A stretch of 64,000 bases of DNA, from the NCBI GenBank assembly GCA_944388175.1, contig CALXHR010000001.1, positions 186,001 through 250,000 of the forward strand, read 5' to 3'. Shown here piece after piece: positions 17,127-25,089 of the stretch. Each line of letters starts with the position of its first letter. The stretch's first letter is position 1. Origin of the DNA: an uncultured Gemmiger sp. (lineage in GTDB: Bacteria; Bacillota; Clostridia; Oscillospirales; Ruminococcaceae). The position numbers and the translations under genes were made by a program. Under the pieces are notes generated by a model. It had not been told where the DNA came from, made no database searches, and saw only the letters and a list, made by a program, of their open reading frames with translations.

Positions 17127-18766
17127 CTGGTTTTTGCCGCGCTTTCCGGCGTTTGCGCGCACAAGGCATCGTCCCATACATGCAGTCCGTCGGCAATGCG
17201 CGCAAAAATCTCTGCGCTGGATACCGTGGGTTCGAGCACGCCGTCCTGCAGCACCGTGATGGTGTACCGCGGCTCATCGGCCGGGTAAAAACCGCTGAAC
17301 CAGTAATTCAACAATTCTTCGCCGTCCTCGTTAAATTGGCCGGTCTGCGCCGTGCCGGTCTTGCCGCCGGCCGTCAGCGCCTGCGGGGCGGCCTCACCGC
17401 CGATGCCCTCCTCCACGACGGTACGCAGCATATCGCGCAGCACGCGGGCCGTTGCAGCGCTGCAGGCCTGCGCCGGCTGCGGCAACTGCACGGAGCTTAC
17501 CTGCCGCAAGTCTTGATCCACCACGCCGTATACCAGCCGCGGCGTCAGCAATAGACCGCCGTTTGCTACGGCGTTCGTCATGGCGGTCACCTGCAGCGGC
17601 GTCACGCTCAAACTGCCCTGGCCAAAACTGAACAGCGCCAACTGGCCGCTTTTTTCCAGCGCAGCGGCATCGGGCAGCACCCCGGCGCTGCTTTTTAACC
17701 CCGGCGCTACCACTGTAGGGCTGCCAAAACCAAATGCTTGCGCCGCCTGCAAAATTGCCTGGCCCCCCAACGCCTGCCCCAACTCCACAAAATAGCAGTT
17801 ACAACTTTGTTCCAGCGCTTTGCGCAGGTTGACCTCGCCATGGGCGCGCCCCTGCGCGCAGCGGTAAATCTGGCCGTCCACCTCCACGCTGCCGGTGCAG
17901 TCATGTGTGAACCAGTCTAAGCCGTTTTCGCAGGCGGCTGCGGCCAGAACGACTTTAAATACCGACCCGGCGCTGAATGTGCGCAGGCTGCGGTCAATCA
18001 AAGAAGTATCGTTGGCCCGGATGCTTTGGGCCACGTTGCCCGGGTCATAGGCCGGCCGGCTGACGCTGGCCAGCACTTCCCCTGTCTCGACTTCCAGCAC
18101 CAAGATGCACCCGCGCTCCATCGTCAGGTCGGCAACGCCCTCGCACAAGCGCTGAACATCGGCGTCCAGGGTCAACTGCACCCTCTGGCCGGTGCCGGGC
18201 CGGGCAACTTCCAGATCCGGGCTGCCGCCTTGTACAAGGCGCCCCTGCGCCGAGGTAACGCAGGTGACGGTCTGGCTGTCCCCGGCCGCCGCCAGCACGT
18301 CGTCATACGCCGCTTCCAAACCGGCGACCCCGTTGCCGTCCCCGTCCAGATACCCCAGCAGATGCACCGCAATGGGCAGCGGCAAGGTGCGTTGTGCCAC
18401 CGCATACGTCGGCACACCACAGTCTGTCAGGTCCTGCCCGACTTCAATCAAAAATGGTAGCGTCGCATTGCGGCGGGCATACAGTTCCGCCTGTTCCTGG
18501 TACGAGACATACGGGAACAACGTCGCATAGCTGGCATCCCCCGGGATACACAGCGCGTACCAGCTTTCGCGGCAGCCGGTCAGCTTGCGGCCCTGACGGT
18601 CATAAAAATCCCCGCGTTGCCGCGGCAGCGTGGTGACCCGCGTTGTCTGCGCACCGGCGCTGGCCGCATACTCGGCGTCCGAGCCGACCCACAGCACGCG
18701 GCACAGCACAAGACCGGCCAGCAACAGCAACAGCGCGCACAATCCCCGCAATCTGCGCAGCGACAT
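17123..18766 (-). CDS. class B penicillin-binding protein (transpeptidase)
   Basis: A 547-residue peptidoglycan transpeptidase with one N-terminal membrane anchor (about 8-27), a short dimerisation/linker region (50-215) and the penicillin-binding domain carrying the three motifs: Ser268-x-x-Lys271 (AGSVFK), Ser321-Cys-Asn (QSCNCYF) and KTGTAQ near residue 455. It crosslinks peptide stems outside the membrane. There is no PASTA domain. It could be a SpoVD/FtsI-like protein; a sporulation-type promoter candidate upstream (18790-18818) makes a cortex role possible but unproven. Separate transcription unit between tsf and the alaS leader. Confidence 0.88.
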   Translation of the reverse strand: MSLRRLRGLCALLLLLAGLVLCRVLWVGSDAEYAASAGAQTTRVTTLPRQRGDFYDRQGRKLTGCRESWYALCIPGDASYATLFPYVSYQEQAELYARRNATLPFLIEVGQDLTDCGVPTYAVAQRTLPLPIAVHLLGYLDGDGNGVAGLEAAYDDVLAAAGDSQTVTCVTSAQGRLVQGGSPDLEVARPGTGQRVQLTLDADVQRLCEGVADLTMERGCILVLEVETGEVLASVSRPAYDPGNVAQSIRANDTSLIDRSLRTFSAGSVFKVVLAAAACENGLDWFTHDCTGSVEVDGQIYRCAQGRAHGEVNLRKALEQSCNCYFVELGQALGGQAILQAAQAFGFGSPTVVAPGLKSSAGVLPDAAALEKSGQLALFSFGQGSLSVTPLQVTAMTNAVANGGLLLTPRLVYGVVDQDLRQVSSVQLPQPAQACSAATARVLRDMLRTVVEEGIGGEAAPQALTAGGKTGTAQTGQFNEDGEELLNYWFSGFYPADEPRYTITVLQDGVLEPTVSSAEIFARIADGLHVWDDALCAQTPESAAKTS

Positions 18767-18789
18767 CGGAGCACCCCCTGTTCCTTTTC

Positions 18790-18818
18790 AGTATGGGCGG
18801 AAGTGCGGATGCTTATGT
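18790..18818 (-). promoter_or_regulatory. candidate sporulation-sigma promoter of the PBP gene
   Basis: Minus-strand ACATAA (18813-18818), 17-base spacer, CATACT (18790-18795), followed 15 bases later by AGGGGG and the ATG. The -10 matches the CATAC-type element of sigma-E/G/K promoters better than TATAAT; the -35 is imperfect. No good sigma-A promoter is seen in the 56-base gap. Confidence 0.35.
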
Positions 18819-18822
18819 GCGC

Positions 18823-18870
18823 AAAAAACGGAGTAACGGGAGATATCTTCTCCACATTACTCCGTTTTTC
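18823..18870 (-). terminator. intrinsic terminator of rpsB-tsf
   Basis: AAAACGGAGTAA pairs with TTACTCCGTTTT across a short spacer; on the minus strand the stem is followed by six T residues. It lies 60 bases after the tsf stop. Confidence 0.85.
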
Positions 18871-18930
18871 TATCCTGTTTTTGACAAACGATTGGGTCCG
18901 CTTGATACTTTCGTTTGCCCTTGGACAAAC

Positions 18931-19848
18931 TTAGTGCTTGATGGCGGCAGCCACTTCGGCGGCGAAGTCCTCGTTGCGCTTCTCCAGGCCCTCGCCCTTG
19001 ATGAAGTGGGTGTAAGCAGCGATCTGAATATCGCCGCCCAGCGCCTTGGCGGTGTCGGCCACGTACTTCTTGACGTCCATGTTGCCGTCCTTGATGAAGG
19101 CCTGGTCGACCAGGCAGTTTTCCTTGTAGAACTTGCCCAGCTTGCCGATGGCCATCTTCTCTTTGATGGCGTCGGGCTTGTTGGCGGTCTTGGGATCGTT
19201 GGCCATCTGGGCCAGGATGATCTCTTTCTCCTTGGCGATGGTCTCGGCCGGGACAGCCGCCTCGTTCAGGTAGCTGGGGTTGGCCGCCGCGATCTGCATG
19301 GCGATATCCTTGCCGAAAGCCGCGAACTCGGCCTTGGCGGCAACGTCGTCGCTGGTCTCGAACTTGACGATGACGCCGTGGGTGCCGCCGCCATGGACGT
19401 ACGCCGCGCAATGGCCGTCATAACGGGCAAAGCGGCGGACCTTGATGTTCTCTTTGATGACGAGGATCAGCGCTTTCAGCGCGTCGTCCACCGTGCCGTC
19501 GTCCATCTTGCAGGCCATCAGCGTCTCGACGTCGGCGGGGTTCTGCTCGGCCACAACAGCGGCCAGGTTCTTGGTGAACTCAACGAACTTATCGTTTTTG
19601 GCGACAAAGTCGGTCTCGGCATTAACCTCGACGACGACGGCGCAGTTCGGGAAAGAAACGGCGTAGACCATGCCCTCGGCGGCAATACGGCCGGCCTTTT
19701 TGCTGGCGGTGGCCAGGCCCTGCTCGCGCAGGATCTCGATGGCCTTTTCAAAGTTGCCGTCCGCCTGGGTCAGCGCCTTTTTGCACTCCATCATGCCGCA
19801 GTCGGTCTGGCGGCGCAGTTCCATTACGTCTTTTGCAGAAACAGCCAT
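18931..19848 (-). CDS. tsf: elongation factor Ts
   Basis: A 305-residue EF-Ts, the guanine nucleotide exchange factor of EF-Tu. It has the N-terminal UBA-like domain (about 1-45, with LRRQTDCGMMECKKAL), the conserved NAETDFVAKN motif contacting EF-Tu (about 78-87), and two core subdomains. Its length is typical. It lies 51 bases after rpsB in the universal rpsB-tsf pair and ends before a strong terminator; pyrH and frr, which often follow, are absent here. Confidence 0.97.
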   Translation of the reverse strand: MAVSAKDVMELRRQTDCGMMECKKALTQADGNFEKAIEILREQGLATASKKAGRIAAEGMVYAVSFPNCAVVVEVNAETDFVAKNDKFVEFTKNLAAVVAEQNPADVETLMACKMDDGTVDDALKALILVIKENIKVRRFARYDGHCAAYVHGGGTHGVIVKFETSDDVAAKAEFAAFGKDIAMQIAAANPSYLNEAAVPAETIAKEKEIILAQMANDPKTANKPDAIKEKMAIGKLGKFYKENCLVDQAFIKDGNMDVKKYVADTAKALGGDIQIAAYTHFIKGEGLEKRNEDFAAEVAAAIKH

Positions 19849-19899
19849 AGTCTCTTTGTCCTTTCTATCTTACCCAGTTGTGTCTTGTGTACGGCTCCA

Positions 19900-20628
19900 T
19901 CAGGCTTCCGCGTTCTCGGTGGTCTCGGCGGCGGGGGCATCCTGGACGCCCTGCTTGCCCTCGAGGGCAGCGCTGGCCATCGCGCCGGAGATCAGCTTGA
20001 CGGCGCGGATAGCGTCGTCGTTGCCGGGGATCACGTAGTCGATCTCATCGGGGTCGCAGTTGGTGTCGACGATGGCCACGATGGGGATGTGCAGCTTGCG
20101 GGCCTCGGAGACAGCGATGCGCTCCTTGTGGGGGTCGACGATGAACATGGCTTTGGGCAGGGTCTTCATGTCCTTGACGCCGCCCAGGTACTTGTCCAGC
20201 TTGGCCATCTCGAGCTCGAGCTTGACGACTTCCTTCTTGGGCAGCAGATCGAACGTGCCGTCGGCCTGCATGGTCTTGAGTTGCTCCATGCGGTCGATGC
20301 GCTTGCGGATGGTGCGGAAGTTGGTCAGCATGCCGCCCAGCCAGCGGGCGTTGACATAGTGCATGCCGCAGCGGGTCGCCTCGTCACGGATGGACTCCTG
20401 CGCCTGCTTTTTGGTGCCGACGAACAGGATCTCGCCGCCCTCGGCCACAGTATCACGGACAAAGTTGTACGCCTCGTCCAGTTTCTTGACGGTCTTCTGC
20501 AGGTCGATGATGTAGATGCCGTTGCGCTCGGTGAAGATATACTTCGCCATCTTGGGGTTCCAGCGGCGGGTCTGGTGGCCAAAGTGAACGCCGGCCTCCA
20601 GAAGCTGTTTCATAGATACGACTGCCAT
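19900..20628 (-). CDS. rpsB: 30S ribosomal protein S2
   Basis: A 242-residue S2 protein of the small ribosomal subunit, beginning [27 protein letters not shown], a family-defining start region. It also has FVGTKKQAQ and [12 protein letters not shown] in the expected places. The C-terminal tail is acidic and alanine-rich. ATG at 20628 follows GGAGG. Transcribed with tsf from the promoter at 20747-20775. Confidence 0.97.
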   Translation of the reverse strand: MAVVSMKQLLEAGVHFGHQTRRWNPKMAKYIFTERNGIYIIDLQKTVKKLDEAYNFVRDTVAEGGEILFVGTKKQAQESIRDEATRCGMHYVNARWLGGMLTNFRTIRKRIDRMEQLKTMQADGTFDLLPKKEVVKLELEMAKLDKYLGGVKDMKTLPKAMFIVDPHKERIAVSEARKLHIPIVAIVDTNCDPDEIDYVIPGNDDAIRAVKLISGAMASAALEGKQGVQDAPAAETTENAEA

Positions 20629-20746
20629 TGTTTGTTTCCTCCAATAAATTTAGTTTTACCCTCCGCACTGCGTTTTATGTTTTCTAACCCTGTTTTTGGA
20701 AAAAAGGGCACAAAAAAACAACGCAATGCGTGCGTATTGCCGTACT

Positions 20747-20775
20747 ATAGTAGCACAAGCCCTTGCGGATTGCAA
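20747..20775 (-). promoter_or_regulatory. sigma-A promoter of rpsB-tsf
   Basis: Minus-strand TTGCAA (20770-20775), 17-base spacer ending in TGC, and TACTAT (20747-20752), an extended -10 arrangement. The transcript would have a leader of about 110 bases before rpsB; it contains a T-rich tract but no motif I recognise. Confidence 0.6.
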
Positions 20776-20784
20776 GGGCTTTTT
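20757..20784. terminator. hairpin overlapping the rpsB promoter
   Basis: AAGCCCTTGC and GCAAGGGCTT form a perfect 10-bp stem with a 5-base loop. A T5 run follows only on the plus strand. On the minus strand it may still fold at the end of the upstream TIGR03936 transcript. The rpsB -35 element lies in one arm. Confidence 0.4.
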
Positions 20785-20822
20785 GCGTATTTTTGCAAAA
20801 AATGTGCGCAGCAAGCGGCTTT

Positions 20823-21473
20823 TCAGGCAAAATCCTGCCCGGAAGCCGTGTACAGGTGGGTGCGCAGCACCTGGCACTGCCACGCCGGCGCGCCGCCCTG
20901 CCCGTTCAGGCAGTCCATCAGCAGCGCCGGGTTGAGGTTGAGTGCTTCGCCCGAACCGCAGGGCAGCAGGATGTCAAACACAAGTTCCTTCCCTGCCACG
21001 GTATAGTCGATGCGCGGCAGATATTGTTTCAGGTCCAGCGTCTTGTGCCCGCGCTTCGTCTTTTTGGTTACCTCGGCGGTTTCGGCGGCGTTGTAGGCGT
21101 CCAGCGCGGCGGCCGAATCCGCCGGCATCGTAATGCGGTAGGCTGCCGTGGCAATCTCACCTACTTTTGCCTGCGCCGGGGCCACTTTGGTAACGGTAAT
21201 GCCGCGCGGCATCAGCGGCTGCAGGGCTGCGCGCCAGGCTTCGCCGTCGATGCTCTCCTGTTCGGTCTTTACCTCGCAGCTCTCGCACAGGCTCTCCTGC
21301 CCGAGCGAGAGCGGGCAGGAAAAGGAAAGATAGATATGCGGGTTGAAGCCCTGGGTATACCACACCGGCAGTTCGCTGATCTTGAGCAGGCGGTGGAACA
21401 CGCGCTGCAAGTCCAGCAGCGAGATGTAGGCGGACTCGCCGCATTTTTCAAAGAAGATCCTGACGGTAGTCAA
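20823..21473 (-). CDS. TIGR03936 family (DUF2344) radical SAM-associated protein
   Basis: A 216-residue protein matching the DUF2344/TIGR03936 family. The start pattern (VRIFFEKCGESAYISLLDLQR region, residues 4-24) and the WYTQGFNPH motif near residue 38 are typical. The family is nearly always encoded with a TIGR03960 radical SAM protein, or fused to it; the function is unknown, possibly tRNA or ribosome modification. Here it overlaps the TIGR03960 gene by 26 bases, so the pair is translationally coupled. Confidence 0.88.
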   Translation of the reverse strand: MTTVRIFFEKCGESAYISLLDLQRVFHRLLKISELPVWYTQGFNPHIYLSFSCPLSLGQESLCESCEVKTEQESIDGEAWRAALQPLMPRGITVTKVAPAQAKVGEIATAAYRITMPADSAAALDAYNAAETAEVTKKTKRGHKTLDLKQYLPRIDYTVAGKELVFDILLPCGSGEALNLNPALLMDCLNGQGGAPAWQCQVLRTHLYTASGQDFA

Positions 21474-23313
21474 AGCACGGCCCTCCCAGCAGTTTGTTGG
21501 CCCCGCAGGCGCTGCACTGGCGGTTGCAGGGCTGTGTCGTCTGCGCTTGCAGCGCTTTTTGGTATTCCCGCACCAGGAAACTGTGGCTGACGCCGACGTC
21601 GAGGTGGCTCCACGGCGTCACTTCGTCGAGCCCCAGAGCGCGGTAGTTGTAAAAGTCCGGGTCGATGCCGCAAGCAGCAAACGCCCGCATCCAGCGGTCG
21701 TAGTCGAAATACTCCTCCCACGTGTCAAAGAACGCACCGTCCTCGAACGCCGTTTCGATCACGCGGCCCAGGCGGCGGTCGCCTTTGGCGAACACGCCCT
21801 CCAGTACGCTGGTGGCGCTGTCGTGGTAGTTGACCTTGATCTTGCGCGAATGTACGCAGCTAAGCAGGTATTTCTGCTTTTCGCGCAAGGCTTCACGGCG
21901 GTCCTGCGCACAGAACTGGAACGGCGTGTCGGGCTTGGGCACAAAGCAGGCGACGCTGATGGTGACCTGCACGCCCTTGCCTTTGGGGCGGTCGGAGATC
22001 TGGTAGAACAGGTCGACCACGCGCTGGGCTGTATCGGCGATGCCCTTGATATCCTCCATCGTCTCGGTGGGCAGGCCCATCATAAAGTACAGCTTGACCG
22101 AGGTGTACCCCTCGGAAAACGCGATGCGGCAGCCGCGCTCGATCTGCTCCCAGGTGACGTTCTTGTTGATGACGTCACGCAGGCGCTGCGTGCCGGCTTC
22201 GGCGGCAAAGGTCAGGCCGCTCTTGCGCACTTTGGTCGTTTTTTCCACCAGCGACTGCGAGAAGTTGTCCACCCGCAGCGACGGCAGCGACAGGCTGACA
22301 TGGTCGGCTTCGGCCCAGGAATTGAGCCGGTCCAAAATTTCCTCCAGCTGCGAATGGTCGGAAGTCGAAAGGCTCGTCAGGCTCAACTCATCATACCCGG
22401 TGCGGCGGCACAGCTCGCGCGCGCAGTCGCTGATCTGCTGGGGCGACCGCTCGCGGAAAGGCCGGTAAATCTGCCCGGCCTGGCAGAACCGGCACCCTCG
22501 CACGCAACCGCGCAGCACCTCAACGCAGGCGCGGTCCTGCACGGCGCCCACCAGCGGCACGACAAAGTTCACCGGCGGGGCGTAGTCGTCCATGTTTTTG
22601 ACGATGGCCTTGGTGACGCGCGCCGGCACGCCGGGCCGGTTGGGGGTGATGGCTTCAACGCGGCCGTCCGGCAGGTAGGTCACGTCATAGAACGACGGCA
22701 CGTACACGCCGGGCAGTTTTGCGAGTTCCCGCAGCAGGGTTTCTTTGTCCCAGCCCTGCTTTTTGCCCGTTTCCACCGTGGCGCAGATATCCTGCAGCAT
22801 CTGCTCGCCCTCACCCAGCTGCATCACGTCAAAAAAGTCGGCCATCGGCTCGGCGTTGCACACGCAGGGGCCGCCCGCAATAATCAGCGGCCAGCGCTCG
22901 TCGCGGTCCGCCGCACGCAGTGGGATACCGCCCAGGCGCAGCATCGCCAGCACGTTGGTGTAGCACAGTTCATATTCCAGCGAGAAACCCACGATATCAA
23001 AATCCGTCAGCGGGTCTTTGCTTTCCAGGCAGTACAGCGGGATGCCCAGGCGTTCCATCTGTTCCTTCATATCGGTCCAGGGCATGAACGCGCGCTCGCA
23101 CCACCAGTTTTCGTGCCGGTTCAAAAGATCATACAAGATTTTTTCGCCCAAAAAGGACATGCCGATCTCGTACGTATCGGGGAAACAGAACGCCATGCGC
23201 ACATCCACATTTTGTTTGTCTTTATATACGCAGCCCGGCTCGCCGCCGGTGTAGCGGCCCGGCTTTTGCACCAGGCTCAACGCCTCTTTGAATTTTGGGG
23301 AAAATCCCGCCAT
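21448..23313 (-). CDS. TIGR03960 family B12-binding-like radical SAM protein
   Basis: A 621-residue protein with an N-terminal B12-binding-like domain (about 40-200), a radical SAM core with the CxxxCxxC cluster motif in CVRGCRFCQAG (about 270), and a Cys-rich C-terminal tail (CNRQCSACGANK). It belongs to the TIGR03960 family paired with TIGR03936; the substrate is unknown. I choose the ATG at 23313 because AAAGG lies 9 bases upstream, whereas the ATG at 23322 abuts the AAAGG. Its start overlaps the M50 peptidase gene by 37 bases. Confidence 0.9.
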   Translation of the reverse strand: MAGFSPKFKEALSLVQKPGRYTGGEPGCVYKDKQNVDVRMAFCFPDTYEIGMSFLGEKILYDLLNRHENWWCERAFMPWTDMKEQMERLGIPLYCLESKDPLTDFDIVGFSLEYELCYTNVLAMLRLGGIPLRAADRDERWPLIIAGGPCVCNAEPMADFFDVMQLGEGEQMLQDICATVETGKKQGWDKETLLRELAKLPGVYVPSFYDVTYLPDGRVEAITPNRPGVPARVTKAIVKNMDDYAPPVNFVVPLVGAVQDRACVEVLRGCVRGCRFCQAGQIYRPFRERSPQQISDCARELCRRTGYDELSLTSLSTSDHSQLEEILDRLNSWAEADHVSLSLPSLRVDNFSQSLVEKTTKVRKSGLTFAAEAGTQRLRDVINKNVTWEQIERGCRIAFSEGYTSVKLYFMMGLPTETMEDIKGIADTAQRVVDLFYQISDRPKGKGVQVTISVACFVPKPDTPFQFCAQDRREALREKQKYLLSCVHSRKIKVNYHDSATSVLEGVFAKGDRRLGRVIETAFEDGAFFDTWEEYFDYDRWMRAFAACGIDPDFYNYRALGLDEVTPWSHLDVGVSHSFLVREYQKALQAQTTQPCNRQCSACGANKLLGGPCFDYRQDLL

Positions 23314-23843
23314 GTTCGGCATCCTTTCGTATTGGTATTTCGTTTATTGTAGCGTATGCGCGGGGAAAATGCAACCGCCGGCAGCATGCGCCCCAGCGCC
23401 TGCAAGATGCGCGCGCCATCCAGCCCCGGCAGCGGCAGCAGATTGAGCCCCGCCACCAACAGGTTGGTGCTGGCGAACCAGTACCCCAGGTAGCTGAAAT
23501 GCCCGGCGGCCTGCATAGCGGCCAGCACCGCCCAGCACCCCAGCAGGTTGACGCCCGGGCCGGCCGCCGCCAGTGCCAGTTCCTGCCCGGGCGACGGCAT
23601 CACGCCGCGCAGCAGCAGGCAGACGCCCCAGGGGGCGATTTTCAGGTCCGGCCAGCGGCCCCACAGCAGGCGGTAGACCAGCACATGCCCGCTTTCGTGC
23701 AGCAGCGCGCACAAAAGGCCCACGCGCAAAATTCCGGTGCCGTCCCAGGCCAGCAGGACCGCCAGCAGAAACAAGCTTGCCTGCGGTGCCTGCAGCCGCA
23801 GGCGCGCGCTACGCCGCGCCCTGCAGCGCTTCGGTCGGGTCAT
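23277..23843 (-). CDS. M50 family site-2 protease, SpoIVFB-like
   Basis: A 188-residue membrane metalloprotease with the zinc motif His49-Glu50-x-x-His53 (HESGH) inside a hydrophobic helix and the second motif NLLPLPGLDG (around 143-152), the form of the NPDG ligand site in SpoIVFB. Homologues cut pro-sigma-K within the mother-cell-derived outer forespore membrane. The ATG at 23843 gives a 35-base overlap with the M23 gene upstream; a longer open frame to 24269 has no membrane-protein character. The adjacent LytM protein fits the spoIVFA-spoIVFB pairing. No sigK gene is in the window. Confidence 0.8.
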   Translation of the reverse strand: MTRPKRCRARRSARLRLQAPQASLFLLAVLLAWDGTGILRVGLLCALLHESGHVLVYRLLWGRWPDLKIAPWGVCLLLRGVMPSPGQELALAAAGPGVNLLGCWAVLAAMQAAGHFSYLGYWFASTNLLVAGLNLLPLPGLDGARILQALGRMLPAVAFSPRIRYNKRNTNTKGCRTWRDFPQNSKRR

Positions 23844-24609
23844 AGCGGATTCCCTGGTGCAACAGTTCAAAATGCAGGTGCGGCCCCGTTGTGTTGCCGG
23901 TTTGCCCGACAGTACCCAGGCGTTCCCCGGCTTCGACCCGCTGCCCGGCACGCACAAACAGGTATTGCAGATGCGCGTACAGTGTCTCGTCCCCGTCCTC
24001 GTGCAGAATGCGCAGATAATTGCCGTAGCTGCTGTGCGTGCCCGCCACACGCACAACGCCCCCGGCCGCCGCCAGCACTGCCGTCCCCTCGGCAGCCGCC
24101 AAATCGTTCCCCAAATGGAAATCGCTGCCGGACCCACCCATGGGGTCGGCACGCCAACCGTAACCGGAGGTCCGCGTTGCCTGCCCGCCTTCCAGCGGGA
24201 ACACCAGCGGCTGCGCCAGAAAATACGCTTCCTCCCGTGCGCCGGACGGCGCCGGCTGCGCCTTGGCATGCGCGGCGCGCGCCGCGGTCTCTACAGCGCT
24301 GCCCGCCTGGCGGCGCAAAGCGTCCGCGGCACGGCCCAAGGTCTGTACCGCTTCCTCGGTAAATTTGGCAAAGCTGCGCTCCCCTGCCAAAAACAGCCCC
24401 TGTTCCGGCTGCAGGGCTTGCTCAAAGGCAAGGCGCAGCTGGGGCCAGAGCGGCCATTGCAGCCCTTTGGCCACAGCGACCAGCGCCAGTACCGCCAGGC
24501 AAAGCAGGACCTGCCCCAGCAGGATGCGGTCCTCGCCACGATGCCGGCGCGCAGCCCTGCGGCGCGGACGCGGCGGTTGCGGCGGCGCGGCGACAGTTTC
24601 TTCCCACAC
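23809..24609 (-). CDS. M23 (LytM) peptidase-domain membrane protein, SpoIVFA-like
   Basis: A 266-residue protein: basic Pro/Arg-rich N-terminus, one membrane helix (about 29-47), a linker of about 80 residues, and a C-terminal LytM/M23 domain. All zinc and catalytic residues appear present: His165 and Asp169 (HLGND), His213 (YAHL), His244 and His246 (GPHLHFEL). In spore formers SpoIVFA has this layout and holds SpoIVFB inactive; the next gene encodes a SpoIVFB-like protease. I choose GTG at 24609, 8 bases after AGGGGG; upstream ATGs lie inside the terminator of the preceding gene. A genuine cell-wall hydrolase is the alternative. Confidence 0.75.
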   Translation of the reverse strand: MWEETVAAPPQPPRPRRRAARRHRGEDRILLGQVLLCLAVLALVAVAKGLQWPLWPQLRLAFEQALQPEQGLFLAGERSFAKFTEEAVQTLGRAADALRRQAGSAVETAARAAHAKAQPAPSGAREEAYFLAQPLVFPLEGGQATRTSGYGWRADPMGGSGSDFHLGNDLAAAEGTAVLAAAGGVVRVAGTHSSYGNYLRILHEDGDETLYAHLQYLFVRAGQRVEAGERLGTVGQTGNTTGPHLHFELLHQGIRYDPTEALQGAA

Positions 24610-24646
24610 GGCAAACACCCCCTGCCACCAGTATATAGGCCCGGGC

Positions 24647-24685
24647 AAAAAAATATCCATACCGGCGGAATCCGGCCGGTATGGA
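24647..24685 (-). terminator. intrinsic terminator of the ppk1-SRPBCC run
   Basis: TCCATACCGG and CCGGTATGGA form a perfect 10-bp stem; on the minus strand the stem is followed by TATTTTTTT. It separates the SRPBCC gene from the M23 gene downstream and overlaps an ATG that would otherwise look like an M23 start. Confidence 0.88.
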
Positions 24686-24695
24686 CAAGACATAT

Positions 24696-25076
24696 TCAGG
24701 CGCCCAGCGCACCGTGCAGCTGGGTCATGCGCGCTTCCAGCAGTTTTTTGGGCTTGGCAAACAGCCCCAGGCCCTGGATTTCCAGCGTGCACTCCAGGCT
24801 GGTGGAATCCCCGCCGCCGAACAGAATCGCCGTAAAGCTGCCGGAGATCTTGCCGGCCTGGAACGTGCAGCTCAGGCAGCGGCCTTTTTCGCGGCGGGTG
24901 AACTGCAGCTGCACCTCCTTGCCGTCGGCGTGGCGCTCCACCGCGCGCATGCCGTCGCTGTCCTCCTCATATTCGCGGACTTCCTTGCACCAGCCGTTCA
25001 TCGTCGGCTTGGCCAGGTACAGCCACAGTTTCATCGGGTCACAGGAAAAGCTCTCGGTAACAACACAGGTTTTCAA
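24696..25076 (-). CDS. hypothetical SRPBCC-like protein
   Basis: A 126-residue soluble protein, start TTG at 25076 with AAGGAGG 8 bases upstream. Alternating strands with a terminal amphipathic helix (about 100-125) and a WCKEVREYEEDSDG region suggest an SRPBCC/START-type helix-grip fold, which usually binds a hydrophobic ligand. I cannot name a subfamily. It follows ppk1 by 13 bases and ends at a strong terminator. A longer open frame to 25424 is only the shadow of ppk1. Confidence 0.55.
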   Translation of the reverse strand: MKTCVVTESFSCDPMKLWLYLAKPTMNGWCKEVREYEEDSDGMRAVERHADGKEVQLQFTRREKGRCLSCTFQAGKISGSFTAILFGGGDSTSLECTLEIQGLGLFAKPKKLLEARMTQLHGALGA

Positions 25077-25089
25077 GGGTACGACCTCC

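Noticed and set aside
23843-24269. N-terminal extension of the M50 protease
   Set aside because: Lies inside the M23 gene, is Arg/Trp/Cys-rich and unlike any protease prodomain; ATG at 23843 suits the family.
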